Source: Bathymodiolus brooksi (lineage: Eukaryota; Mollusca; Bivalvia; Mytilida; Modiolidae). Taken from it: a stretch of 64,000 nucleotides of DNA. The stretch is taken from assembly GCA_963680875.1 (NCBI GenBank), contig OY804580.1, forward strand, positions 114,517,534 to 114,581,533, in the 5' to 3' direction. This document shows, one piece after another, positions 46,842-59,135 of this stretch. Each line of letters starts with the position of its first letter. Positions within the stretch are counted from its first letter, which is position 1. Below the pieces are notes generated by a model. The model was not told the origin of the DNA and ran no database searches. It worked only from the letters and a program-made list of their open reading frames with translations. The translations under genes were made by a program, and so were the position numbers.

Positions 46842-47008
46842 AAGGATACGAAAACGGATGAATTGATGATGGAGGACGTAGTGGAAATCTTGCAGCGTGC
46901 AGGAAGGGATGAGACACCGGAAGAGGCACGATGGGTTCTTATTCTATTATCATTTATGCAAATGAGTATGGGCAGCCAATGGGTCAGGATTTGGCTGATG
47001 GGGACCCA
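46842..47008 (+). pseudogene. 3' half of the split exon, unit 3
   Basis: Same 55 codons with a few substitutions (Asp to Val and Gln to Leu near EARW), ending at the GTGAGT donor. The middle piece 45,314-45,407 is kept in frame. Confidence 0.5.
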
Positions 47009-47142
47009 GTGAGTATTTTGTATTTGTATACTATATAAATCGCGGTTAATTGGGAAATTATATCAATTTGATCAATTTACGGGTGTTATTTAAGTCATGG
47101 TAATTAGTTTATGTTCGGTATTAAATGGAAGTAAATACTTCT

Positions 47143-47283
47143 GGGGTCCGTTGTTGAGCTTGTGATTGGGCTGGCCGGACGATTGGCCCTAGTTGCATGG
47201 TTGGTCCCTAGTCTCATGCTAGGCTGATGTAATGATTAAAGTTTGTTACTGAACTCTTGATCACGGGTTCAACAATGGACCCC
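47143..47283. mobile_element. 141-bp MITE (unit 3)
   Basis: Same size and ends as the unit 2 copy, inherited through the tandem duplication. Confidence 0.65.
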
Positions 47284-48003
47284 TGTATTAGATTTATTTT
47301 TTGATGTTTGATTGGCGGAAAAGATTCAATTAAGTGTATTGCATATTTATATATTCAGGACTCCGGTAAATTAAACTTTGGAAACTGTCGAAACAATTTA
47401 AAGTTGAGTTCAATTTGATAAAAAAAATAAAATAAAAACAAATAAAAATGTTGAATTAATCTGCGAGAGGTATACATCCCATATACCAATGAAAATCTTT
47501 TCTGATTTAAATACACATCTACTATGGAATTTGATAGTAAATCCATTCATTCAAAATACAATAAAATGTACAAATCGCATGTGTTACCTGTACTTTTACA
47601 TCGTTGAAAGCGGAAGTTATAAAAGTATTATAACAGTTTGACTACAGTATAGTAGATATATGGTAATTTTAATATAAAAATACATGTTAACTAAGAGGAA
47701 TTCAACATCTCTGCGTGAGCTTTCTTATATTTTAATTGATATTTATATCAAATGTATAGTGTGTAATACATACAGAATAACTTTAGAACATTTAAGGACA
47801 GTATTTACCAAACAGCTATATGTATTTGATTAATGGGGCGAGATGAATTTTATCTGTACACATGGGTTACTTAATTCATTCATTTGCTTAAGATAACTTG
47901 TATGAATTTGAAATAGATTGTTTAATTTTAACAATTACTTGTGATATATTGATTTTGACATAAAGGGGCATATGTATGCATTAAATTACCTTAACTTTTC
48001 CAG

Positions 48004-48067
48004 GTTCCTAGTACAAGTGCTACAAGTGGTATTAAATGGAGATGTTTATTGTATATTATCAGACTAA
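48004..48067 (+). pseudogene. Terminal exon copy, unit 3
   Basis: Same acceptor, frame and TAA as units 1 and 2. Confidence 0.35.
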
Positions 48068-49868
48068 TGTATTATATAGCTTACAAATTGTAAACAACCT
48101 TATTCAGAAAAAACTGCTGAGATCTGCTAATCTGGGTCACGGGTCACTGTAATCGGGCGGCTGTATCGAGAAACAGATACGGTGTTGAAAAAACTGTTGA
48201 TACTCATAACATATTGATAAATGCTATACAATTTGATGTTTGTCTTCAAGGATTATGATAGAGAAAACCATGTGTGAAGTTTTATGACGAAATATCTCCG
48301 ATTTCTATGTAAATTTACGAGTTGAAGTGGGGAAATTTTATGCTAGATTTCTAAAAATCTTCTACTCTGAAACCACAGGTAAATTTACTTTAGCGATGTA
48401 TTTTTGTCTTGGACAAGAATAATGAGCGTCCTGATTGGATGACCGATTTAAAACACACTGACTCTGCATGGTAGAATGATGCACGTAAAAGAAATCTGTT
48501 ATATTTATTCATTTGTTTGATTCTGTAATATTGTTGATCATTGATTTAAACAAGAAAAAAGGGAAAAAGGGGGGGGGATTTTATTTGTGAATTTTACAGT
48601 TTAAATAAATGTTATGTTTCGACAGTTTAAATAGACAAATAAAGATTTGTTGCAACTAAAGCTTAAATCAGCGTTAAAAATTGAACAAATATCAGTGGTT
48701 TTGTAAATGAAATTTATTTTAAATAGAAAATCTGAATTTATTATTTATTAATTTATTATTAATGATATAATTTTATATCCCTTGTTATTAGAAAATATAA
48801 ATGTCAATTAGAATATTTATTTTGAGTTATTTGAATAATGATTTATGAAATACAACAGCCCACCTGGCATGTGGCCATTAGGGATAGATCCCGGAGATCC
48901 TTTTTCAGAAACGGCAGAAGTTTTTACTTCCCAAAACTAAACATGAACTGAATGCAAGAAGATGTTAAGCACTGAGGATATGGGCATAACCTCATTGGTT
49001 AATATCTTGGGCGGAAGTACATGTGACACTCTCTCATTCTTTCAACATCCATGCTAGTGGTTTAATGGTGATAATAGATTAGGCTGACTGTTGTCTTATA
49101 CGATTCATGACTACTATATGGTAATTGATGGCTTAGACGTTTTTCACCTACCCTATCCCTCCCAACTTGTCGTCGATCTATATCAAAATGTGAAGCATGT
49201 GTTTGGTGTGTGTATATTTTGTCCACATTTTGATATTTTGTGGTTTGTTATCATCTTGCATTCAGTCCACTCTTGCAGAGGTTTTTACCTCCCAAAACTA
49301 AACATGAGCTGAATGCAAGAAGATATTAAACACTGAGGATATGGGTATTTTGTTTGTACGCATCAAGATTTCGTAATGCATACAGATTTTTTCTTGTCTT
49401 TATCCCCTTGAAAATTTATAGGGATATCAAAACATTTATAATCCATTCAAAGTACTTTCGGTTTTGGAAAGGAAAACATGTTTGATTATTTGTGAATTTC
49501 CTTCTATTCAGCCATTCCGAAAATAAAATTTAAAATAAAATATGCAGTGTATTTTAAATACAGTAATACTCACAATACTATCTAAAAGAATCACAATAGT
49601 ATACTATTTATAAGTCTCAAGCACCATACATCTAAACCTAAACCTTCGTATACTCTTTTTCTGGTTAAACCGAACGTGACATTCTTACATGTCCCGACTC
49701 GCAAGTGGTAAATACAATGTGCGTTGTAAACGTATGAAATTTACATATCAATTAGTATTGCAATCTTTTATATCACATGGGCGTAATTTTGTAAATAAAG
49801 ATTATTATTATTATAATTACAGCATGTGATTACAAATGTATTTCGTTTAAAAATCACTGTGTAATTGG

Positions 49869-49928
49869 TACTGTGCCACGATATGACTGAAATATTGTTA
49901 AAAGTTGCGTTAAACACCATAGCCCTAA
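49869..49928 (+). mobile_element. SINE tail fragment (unit 3)
   Basis: Same tail fragment as in unit 2 within the 770-bp segment. Confidence 0.65.
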
Positions 49929-50045
49929 CGTTGTAATTTATCAAAATGTGAGTGGACACGTGACATAGAAATTAAAACTTCCATCACAACAATTCAACCA
50001 CTTCCACGAACTATTTTAGAACGTCACACAAATGAATATGGTTAA

Positions 50046-50207
50046 GAAATAATTCATGGCAGGCATAGAGGTGTGCAAATTTACATATGGGATGGGCCTT
50101 TATATTCGAATTATACCCCGAGCGAAAGCGAGGGGTAAAATCTAAGAATATAAAGGCCCAGCCCATGTGTAAATTTGCACAACTCTATGCCTGCCATGAA
50201 TTATTTC
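50046..50207. repeat. 162-nt near-perfect hairpin (unit 3)
   Basis: Identical in structure to the unit 2 copy at 40,543-40,704. Confidence 0.8.
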
Positions 50208-51908
50208 GATTCTAATAGGACAAATACGGTGATTTTTAACCATTCGTGAACTGTATACACACGGCATTTGGTGGCTGTTCCATTTACCTCCTTCGGAAAT
50301 TTTTAATTGATTTTGAATTATTTGTATTTGAACGAGATATGTTAAAACAAAGATATGGATGTTAACACGAAAAACATATTTATTGTATATTTTCCAACAT
50401 AGATTCGATTGAACAATTCCTGCGTAAAAATATTTTCTAAAAAAGTCGGAGTTCATTCGTTCATCATTTCGTGCGCTAACAAGATGGCGGAGCGGAGTTG
50501 TCAAGCATAATATCGAACACTTGAACAGTTGTTAATAATCGACAATTATTGTTAGATATGAAATAAAAAAAATAAATGCCAATGGAAAAAAAAGCTTGTA
50601 TTGTTGACATAAAAAAAAATTTCGGAATAAATACTTAAGACAACCATCTATCGACTTTGAATTTTGTAATATATCGTCATCCTGTGACGTTGTTTACAAG
50701 GGACGCTGATTGACACAAGCTGGTTACTGATTTATTTTACGATTTTGTGAGCATTTTACTTGTTTGAGTAGCAAAATTCAAAATGCCTTCAAATTGGAAA
50801 ATATCAGTAACTTAATTACATCACCGTCCAGTTATCAATGTGTACGTAGGAAAACATGAAGGTTAGTGCATTTTCCGGTTATTCATGGCCGACACATATC
50901 AATGGAATGTATGTGTGCGTACTGGGAATCCCCAAATGTAGATTTTTAAAACAATTGATCAAAAAATACTTAGTTACAGAATATTTATTTATAACTGAGG
51001 GGAAATTTTTATTTTAAGGATTTTAAAAATACGCTATATGCCGGTGTTTTGTTTGTTTACACTCGGTCGTCACGGTAATTTCACAGCGGGAGTCACAATG
51101 GAACAGCCATATTTGTTGTGTACTGCATTTGCGCTAAATATAGAGTTGTTGAGTATTATCGTGTGTGCCGTTTTAGAGACGTCATATTAGAATTAATAAT
51201 AACAGTTGAAAATGTGGATTATTGAAACAAATAATAATAATTTCAAGTGTGTGTGTGTCTGCGTGTGTGTTACTAAAACAATACAAATATAGCATCCTAA
51301 ATATCTAACTTTCTATTTTAATTTAAGCATATTTTATTGTTCATAATAACAAATGGATAAGACCAGATTTTCAACTTAATTTTCTGAAAACATTTTCTGA
51401 AAATATTACGGCGTTCCGAAGTTACAATCAATTTAACACGACGACTTAAAAAAATGGAAGCAAGTGAGTTCGCCCCCTTGTAGTATTATATAGTTTTTTT
51501 TGTTTTTGTTTGGACGCAACTAGCCCCTGTGAGCGTAGCTATAATCCGACAGCCCGTTAGTCCGACTATCCGATAATCCGACAGCCCGATAATCCGACAG
51601 CCCGTTAGTCCGACAGATATGTGTTTGTTTTTCACTTTCGCCGTTTAAGTAAGAACAGCAACAAAGTCAAAATTCTCGGGAATACATCAGAAAGATCTAA
51701 AGCTTTAGCTTGACCAATTTTCTTGAATATTTGTTTGAATTTGTACTTGTATGACAGAATCTTCATTGACTTAAATGAAGAAATAGTAAACTTCTTTAAT
51801 TCAATGATAACCTCAAAGTGACGACCATACGATTTTCAAGAAGCGGTATTTTTGGATCAAATTAAATCTTTTCGTTTTCTTCGCCGTTAAGTTATTTTTT
51901 TTTGACAG

Positions 51909-52009
51909 AGCGGATGTAGCAGTAAAGAAGTGAGTATGATAAGGGTAGATTTTGGCCCAATCTCAGAAACTGTTTATACAGATATAATATTAAACACAAT
52001 CATTGAAAG
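51909..52009 (+). CDS. Exon-like frame, unit 3 copy
   Basis: Same acceptor, 33 codons and GTAAGA donor as in unit 1. Confidence 0.35.
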
Positions 52010-52752
52010 GTAAGAACAATATTTTTTTTTATGATTTCACTTTGTCCTTTGTTGCTTAGCAACGTAATTGGAGGAGGGTCCAATTAATCATTGGAAATTC
52101 AAATATGGTGGTTTTATTTTACATATCTTGCATAGTCTTTTCGACAAAATGTTATATTCTGTGTATGTACAATCTAAAAATAATATTCCAATTCTATATG
52201 GTAGCATATAGTATTTTTGTGTAGTCTTGTCACCCTAGCAACGGTTTTGTAAACATTAAATTAGCCTATATTATTGCAGTTAATGGTTGAATTTTGACAC
52301 CAACGATCTTTTGACTTGATATTTGATTAAGCGTTACATTTTTGTCAAGCTATGCACACTACAATTGTCATTTCATATTTCAAAAATACATTTTGATATT
52401 TGTATTCATGAACCTTTTATTTGATAATAAAAAAAATTCTACAACAGCACCTTAGCAGGTCTAGAGACATCTTATGCTAACCAGTATATATTATAAGAAT
52501 TCCTTAAGCCTTACAATGTCCCTAGTAACCAAATATTATCCCTAGCAACCGCAGAAACTCGTCAATGCTGAGCTCTGTAAATTGCTTTTTCTAAATCTTT
52601 TTTATAACCGAATGTTGATATTTTAATTTTTTAAATCATGAGAGGAAATTATTCTCAGTAGTTAGAATGTCAAAGGAACCAAGTCAACTGCATAACATGG
52701 TAAAGCAGCGCTACAGCGGCAGGACAGGATATAATCCATGTTGAATAAATAA

Positions 52753-53248
52753 GAAATAAATCATGGAAGCCGGAATGTGTTGGGAGTTTTAACATGGATT
52801 GGCGGATATTATACGTTATTAGTCTCGAGATGTTATATATCCTTTTAAAACGGGATATATAACATCCATAAACGGATAACATTTTTATCTGAATGTTCCA
52901 ACATTAATAAGTATGTCCTTATTATAGGAAAAACATAAATACGTGTATCTTTGGGCAAAGATCACAGAGAGCGATTATTGATTTTCTATCATCTTGTGAA
53001 ATGTGTGTCGTCTGCTGTGAACAATGTAAATGGACAGCACATAGGTGAGAGCGATTATTGATTTTCTGTCACCGCACGGCTTCCCTGAAGTTTTAAAAGT
53101 ACCTTTTTAGCCAATTAAAATTCTACTTGCCACGAGAACATCAGAGAATAGTATTTTATCCCGAGCCAGAAGTGAGAGATAAAATGTACTAATATCCGCC
53201 AATCCATGTTAAAACTCAAAACACATTCTGGCTTCCATGATTTATTTC
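52753..53248. mobile_element. Foldback element, unit 3
   Basis: Same arms and internal hairpin as the unit 1 copy. Confidence 0.7.
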
Positions 53249-53791
53249 GATTCTGATATGTCTAAGAGTACAAATACGGTGGTATACTTTGATTGGAAGA
53301 CAATAATTTATATTTACGGTATCTTCAAACTTTTTTTGTTGAGAAAAGTAAAACGTTATAGATTATATAAATAGAATGCTTGGTAATACTATATTATCGG
53401 TCATGGCCCATTAAAGTAAAATCATACCACTAAAATTCCAAGTAATACTACACATTTAGCACTGACTCATAAACGATAGACTATATCAATGACATTCTTA
53501 GTAAGGATAACAAAAGGACCATGATAAACAAAACACCGAATATGTAAATCAAACCTGACATCCGTGTACTATGTTAAAACATGCACGTTATATCGTTATA
53601 TGTACTGTATTAGATGAATTATGAATTATCAAATATATTGTTTGTTTTTCCATACTTTATTGAAATAAGTAAGAATACAATATTGATCTCACGATGTTGT
53701 TATCGGCAGTCATGTGTGCTAAACCATTACGCCACGGCAACGTTAATATTAAGTTATATATAAATCAAATTTACGTTAATACAATTATTCA

Positions 53792-55138
53792 CGCAGGTGT
53801 GTTAAGGCTGTTTCAAAGATTGCATGCAATAAAAAGGGGGGGTCAGGTATGTAATACAAATTAATGAGTAAAACATAACAATATTTGATGCATATTGCAA
53901 CCATTATTTATACATGTTCGAAAGTGAAAATGTTTCAACTTTGTGCTAGTCAACGTGGATTTCTGTTGATAAAATGATGGTCACGTGACTACAATCAGTG
54001 CCTTAACTAATTTCGAAAAGTTCTAGTATTTAGAGTGAAAGTTGAATTAAATACTGGATATTTTCTGAAAGATTTTTTGTTTTTGTTTAAGAAAAATGCT
54101 ACGAGAGCTACTATACAGCCAACAATGGAGATTAAGACAAGATAAAACGCGGAAAATTGACGATTCCTGTTGGCCAATGATATAAAATTGTAAATCATCG
54201 TCTTCTGTCAAGTTTTTCATTGGTCTCGTAGCAAAATCATATATCTTTATTATCTGCTCTTTATTAATATGTTTTCAACTGTGAATTTATTGATGCGTAT
54301 ATTCTAGAACTTTCATGTCGAAGTGTACGTACTCAATATTTAATCAATTTCGAAAACAATAAAACACTCAAGTGATCCGGCGCACCGATAAAGGGAGGTA
54401 ACAATATGTGTTAACTCTATCGAAGGCAAATATGAAAACAATATAATTTTAAGCTTTATTTAATTAAAGTAAACTAAATTTGTCGTCGATTCGATAATTA
54501 ATCAATTATTTATTTCATATATAAAAAAGGTTTCTGTGAAGTGATTGCTAATCAATTGTAAAATGGTGTAATTATCCATGTCAACTTCCATCACTATCAG
54601 TATCACACAATCTTGTACCTGGTCCTGGGCGTCATGTACAAAACAAAATACTGAATATCCATGTATTACTTATTCATGTATCAGAGACAAATAACACAAT
54701 TATGTCTCTGCATGTATTGGGTAGATCAGTAGATGTTCATATTGAATTATTCGACAACTCTCTGTTAAAATAAGTTGCTAAACTATATTTTGAGTTGAAA
54801 TACTTTTGAAAAAAAATTGCAAAAATTGATATCTTTGCAAACATAGTGAATATCTGAGTGTGCATGGTGTAATGATATATTTGTTTCTTTTGTTCCCCTC
54901 ACATGTCTTTTTTACAAAATAAAATGTTACTTTTTTATAATGGCCTACAGATGAAGTGAAAAAAACCCAGATAACTCTCGTAACCCTCAAATCTGTTTTC
55001 TGTTCCTGTAAATTTTCATATCTAGAACTTGAACCGGATGAAACTGATGGAATATTTAAATTTATTAAATCTTGATTAAATAATAATGAATCTTGGGTTA
55101 CATTGTTTTGTATATGTTTTGTGAATCTGGGGAAAGCT
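53792..55138. other. Non-coding, no feature recognised
   Basis: Unique AT-rich DNA after the truncated third unit. Short frames (54,007-54,198 minus; 54,778-55,284 minus) have no domain, and the latter runs through a hAT-type MITE. Confidence 0.5.
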
Positions 55139-55146
55139 AGTCTACT

Positions 55147-55404
55147 CAGGGCCGTCTTAACAGCATCATAGGTCCCCGGGCATAGCAGTACAACGAGACG
55201 GCTACCTATACAACCATTCGCAGGAATATAAATGTAAATGTCGATTAAATTAAATATATAGTTAGTGTATAGGTACTTCCACAAAAATCAGTGTTTAAAC
55301 ATTTTAAACATGCGCACACAACATACAAAGATTAGGATATGATCCCTATGCTCATGGGGTCCCCGGGCAACTGTTCAGCGTGCCCATGAGTTAATATGGC
55401 ACTG
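55147..55404. mobile_element. hAT-type MITE, 258 bp, with 8-bp target duplication
   Basis: CAGGGCCGTCTTAAC at the left is imperfectly mirrored by GTTAATATGGCACTG at the right. The flanks carry a perfect 8-bp duplication AGTCTACT (55,139-55,146 and 55,405-55,412), the hAT hallmark. No coding capacity. Confidence 0.85.
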
Positions 55405-55491
55405 AGTCTACTGATACATTTTTAGTATATCTGTATATCTACATATATATGGTTCAATGTTATGTATGTAATCTTGTTTTCGCTATGTGTG

Positions 55492-56079
55492 CAGTGGCGT
55501 AGCTTCCATTGAGGCAATGAGGCAACTGCTTCACTAGATTTTTTTGAAGAAAAAAATTTAATGTAATTAATATTATAAAAGTTGATTAAAATACGAGAAA
55601 TAAAAACCTTTGTCAAAGTTTGTAATAAAAACATATTCTACATCATTAATTGAAATCGTTTACGGAAACTTTTGGCTCCGTCATGTTACATAATTTAGTA
55701 TAGTTTGTTGCCGTGTGCCAAAGTTTGAAAGTGGAAGTGCGCCAGGCTTAAATACGCTCTTAGATACAAACTTATTTTATCTTCTCGGTTTTTTTTCGAT
55801 TGCAGATATAGATTCTATCTGAAACCCGGGAAGAAGCTTCATGTAGCCACTCCCAAGGTTCTGAAATAAATTCACAAACACAGTCATTTGACGCATATCG
55901 AAATAGTTTTCTGCGTGTTATTTCGTTTATTATTGAAATCATAAATTATCCATTTAAACTTGGGAAAATGCGTTTCAATCGCCCATTCTTTTTTCAATTT
56001 CCGGCCCCCCTAGCATTTGTTCGCCTCGCTGCGCTCGGTGAATTGCCTCACTAGAAAAAAGACCCAAGCTACGCCACTG
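55492..56079. mobile_element. hAT-like non-autonomous element, 588 bp
   Basis: CAGTGGCGTAGCTTCC at the left end is mirrored by AAGCTACGCCACTG at the right end. GAGGCAACTGCTTCACTAG and GAATTGCCTCACTAG add subterminal symmetry. These CAGTGGCGTAGC ends are typical of hAT elements. Flanks share GTGTG, but a clean 8-bp duplication is not seen. The GC-rich CGCCTCGCTGCGCTCGG lies near the right end. Confidence 0.75.
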
Positions 56080-57571
56080 GTGTGTATGCTAGGTTAAATA
56101 AACTTGAAGAAAGGGGCAATGAAATACAGCGGTACAAGTAGCTTTACACCAAGTTGTTTTCCCCATTAAATAGTAGCAAGATAATTTGTATTTCAGTTCT
56201 GCAAACATATAAACAAAATAACATAAAAGCTGTATCAATCTCCATGGGCTTTTGAACCAACAAAATAAACTATAAATAGTTAAAAGCTTTTAGACACCAG
56301 CAATAGGGACCATTCACTGCTTCTCCCATTTGGTGACTCTGCTGTTCCATAAGTGGTTACATGTGCGTTTGAATCACAAAAACGCTTGTGTCTAACGTTA
56401 ACCTAATGACGGAACTGAATTATAAAACTTGGACAGTGTAAACATTGAAGGTTTAACTAGTACAGCGTGGGGTGGTTTTACCTGTTATAAGTATAGATTT
56501 AGTTGACGACTATATGCAAAATAAAAGTATAAGTCTTTAAGTCGTAAGAAAAGAGTTTTATTATGAACATATTAAGAAATACAACGGACGTTTACAAGCC
56601 ATATTGGCATGTATCTTGGTGTAGCCTATACAAGGTGTACATGATGTTTGGTTACTCACACTGCAATACTGATGAACATTTTAAAGTACCTGTATTTTGG
56701 GAAATACTACCTCTAAGTGAACAAAATAGAATGATAAAGACACCGTCTCCAAGTACAAAATTTTTAATATTGAATATATCTATGTCTATCTATATTTAAG
56801 CAATCTTCAAATCTAAATCACACTCTATTAAATTATTTGGTACAAAATTATACATATAATATATTCCTTCTTCGTGTAGTGTTATTAACTGCTAAAGATT
56901 CGACAACAAGCGGATTAATCTTAGCATTTATTTTGGAAAGATTTTGAGCGGATGTATTATGAATGGCATAACCTATGATAAATAGTTAAATAAAGAAAAT
57001 TTGCTGTTTCTTACTATTTTAAATTATTTTCGACAGATTTTGGTAGCACTCAACTATTTGTACAATCAGACTGGCGGACCATGGTACAAAACCTGGAACT
57101 GCCAAACAATGTACAACTAAAGGCTCAAGTTGTCACCGACAGAGTTCCGTCCGGGTTTTAAGTGTGATTCGTGCCGCTCAATCTTCAGTTTTCTGTGTAG
57201 TTTTTTTTAGACCACTGTTTATCATTTTTTCCTTTTTCGATTGGCCATTGCATTGCATTCCGATAACTCTTTTGGCATCTACAAAAAAACTCTTCTTATC
57301 TGTTGACATATTCACGCACCACTATACTATCCCAATTATCAAATTTATTTCATTGTAGTATATATGCCACATTATTTGTTGTGGGTTTATTCCATTCTAA
57401 TGCAGGTAAAAACGTTATTCATAACTTTAGTTAGCTGCATGTTATTGAAATGAACAGTCAAACGATTTGAATTACAATTTCAAAAATGTTACGAAAAAAT
57501 CGGGAATTTGCATAAAACCCTGCGTTGTATACAATAAAAAAAAACATAAATAAAATATAAACGTACGGACT
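56080..57571. other. Non-coding, no feature recognised
   Basis: Short frames at 56,563-56,799 and 57,164-57,358 lack any domain, splice or composition support. Confidence 0.5.
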
Positions 57572-57815
57572 ACTGGGTTTGATGTTTAACACCGCTTTCA
57601 ACAAATTTCAGTTATATCGTGGGAGTCAGTTTTATTGGTGGAGGAAAACGGTGTGTACAGAGAAAAACACGGATCTGCCACAAATCACAGGCAAACTTTA
57701 TAACATAATGTTGTATCGCCTGGCCGAGATTCGAACTCATAACGTTATTGGTGATAGGTACTGATTGCATAGGTAGTTGTAAATCCAGCTACCAAACGAT
57801 CACGTCCACGAAGGC
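57572..57815 (-). mobile_element. tRNA-derived SINE, near full length, reverse orientation
   Basis: On the minus strand: a CGTGATCGTTTGGTAGCTGG head, a B-box-like GAGTTCGAATCTC, a CCGTTTTCCTCCACCAATAA body, ACTGACTCCCACGATATAAC, and a TTGAAAGCGGTGTTAAACATC tail. Same family as the copy at 35.2 kb. Confidence 0.8.
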
Positions 57816-58435
57816 CCCTCACGGACTATTGAGTTAAATATTGTAGGGAAGGTCAATTAAGATTTCCTTTCCTTAAACTGGATATATCATACAGATAAAA
57901 AACATTTTTTGTTGGAAAATTTTGGAAAATATTCATCAATGTGTTCCCTTTGGATTGTTTATTACAAACATAAATTTATTATTGCTATTAATTTTTTTTA
58001 TCATTAGCCGTTTTGGGATTTATTTTGAATAAGCTCCCCTTTAAATGATATGAAGTACCAACTATGTTATTTGAAAAGGTGTCTAGATCGAGATTGGAAC
58101 AACAATTCTGCTTCAGAGTGCATTTTTTTTTCAGTTACAAAAATGTAGCATCGAAATATTTTTATAAGAGTTAAATACACCCTTTTCCCCTAATGCTAAT
58201 GTAAGAAATGAAATGTGATACACGTATACACCGTTAGGAATTTATATCCCTGTCGTTCTGTAGTCAACTGTTCAAGCGAAATGGTTTTAAGTATAAGATG
58301 CAGTACTATTAAAAAAAAAAAAAGCGGCCCGTATTGAATATCCCGCAATGCTTACAACTTCTTTTGTTTCAATAGTAGTTTATCTACAAAGGGAACAGCG
58401 TGTTTTTTTTACATTTCCCACTATTCTGTCACGGA
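57816..58435. other. Non-coding, no feature recognised
   Basis: AT-rich with an A-run near 58,310. No gene supported. Confidence 0.5.
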
Positions 58436-58700
58436 AATTAATCCTTTCCACGATGAAAACACGACGGAACAGGTAAACTGATATTTTTCATCCGCGGTGG
58501 TAACATCGTGGAAGGGATTAACTTTTATTATACGTGTGTTTTTCCACGATATAGCGTGGAAATCATCGTGGAAAAGATTAATATATGTGTTTTGAACACG
58601 ATATAGCGTGGACATCATCGTGGCAGAGATTAATATATGTGTGGTGAACACGACATATTAATCTTTTCCACGATGATTTCCACGCTATATCGTGGAACAT
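58436..58700. repeat. Palindromic repeat cluster with perfect 43-nt inverted arms
   Basis: Units built from TAATCTTTTCCACGATGATT and CCACGCTATATCGTGG recur four or five times in both orientations. The arms 58,542-58,584 and 58,655-58,697 are exact reverse complements over 43 nt with a 70-nt spacer. CCACGATATAGCGTGG is itself a small hairpin. No coding capacity. Confidence 0.9.
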
Positions 58701-59135
58701 ATTTTTAAAAGGTTTAATATGCCTAACATTAATATTTATTTGGAATGTATAAGCTTCCTAAAATTATATACACGAGAGTCTTTACAGTCTGCATTGGCAT
58801 ATATGTCACAATGAAGTGTAGAAATTAATTATGGGACAAACAGATAATTATTTGTACAGAATATATGATTTTGTTCATCATAAATGGTATTGTCATTAAT
58901 TTACCGAAGTGTATGAAAATTGAGCTTTTCAAATATAGAGTTATATTCCTTATTGTGTAAATTTATATAAAAAGGGAAACGTTTTACGTTTTCTTGTCAA
59001 TTTGGCGTAGTTTAATAGAAAACAAATTGTAGCGGTGATCGTCGAGTGTAAGTCCATTTGAATTGGAAAGGAGACCCTTTACGTTTACACTATACCAGTA
59101 CACTTACAGACAATAACAATGTATATGGAGAGAAT
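58701..59135. other. Non-coding, no feature recognised
   Basis: AT-rich spacer between the palindromic cluster and the MULE left end. Confidence 0.5.

Larger units (their letters stand above)
49815..50584. mobile_element. 770-bp insertion in unit 3
   Basis: Same content and boundaries as in unit 2. The long minus-strand frame here (50,504-50,142) exists only because of the palindrome and is not kept in unit 2. Confidence 0.6.
45182..53791 (+). repeat. Tandem unit 3 (8.6 kb, truncated)
   Basis: Third unit. It matches units 1 and 2 to CAATTATTCA at 53,791 and then diverges completely, so it lacks the last 1.1 kb (including the SINE). It has the 770-bp segment like unit 2 and the 233-bp segment like unit 1. 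Confidence 0.9.

Noticed and set aside
50142..50504. 120-codon minus-strand frame
   Set aside because: Spans a hairpin and is interrupted in the unit 2 copy of the same DNA, so there is no conservation of coding.
26543..53791. CRISPR-like or phage-like repeat array
   Set aside because: The units are 9 kb long with eukaryotic transposons and introns; no short regular repeats with unique spacers.
54778..55284. 168-codon minus-strand frame
   Set aside because: Its first part lies in a hAT MITE and the rest has no domain; probably a chance frame.
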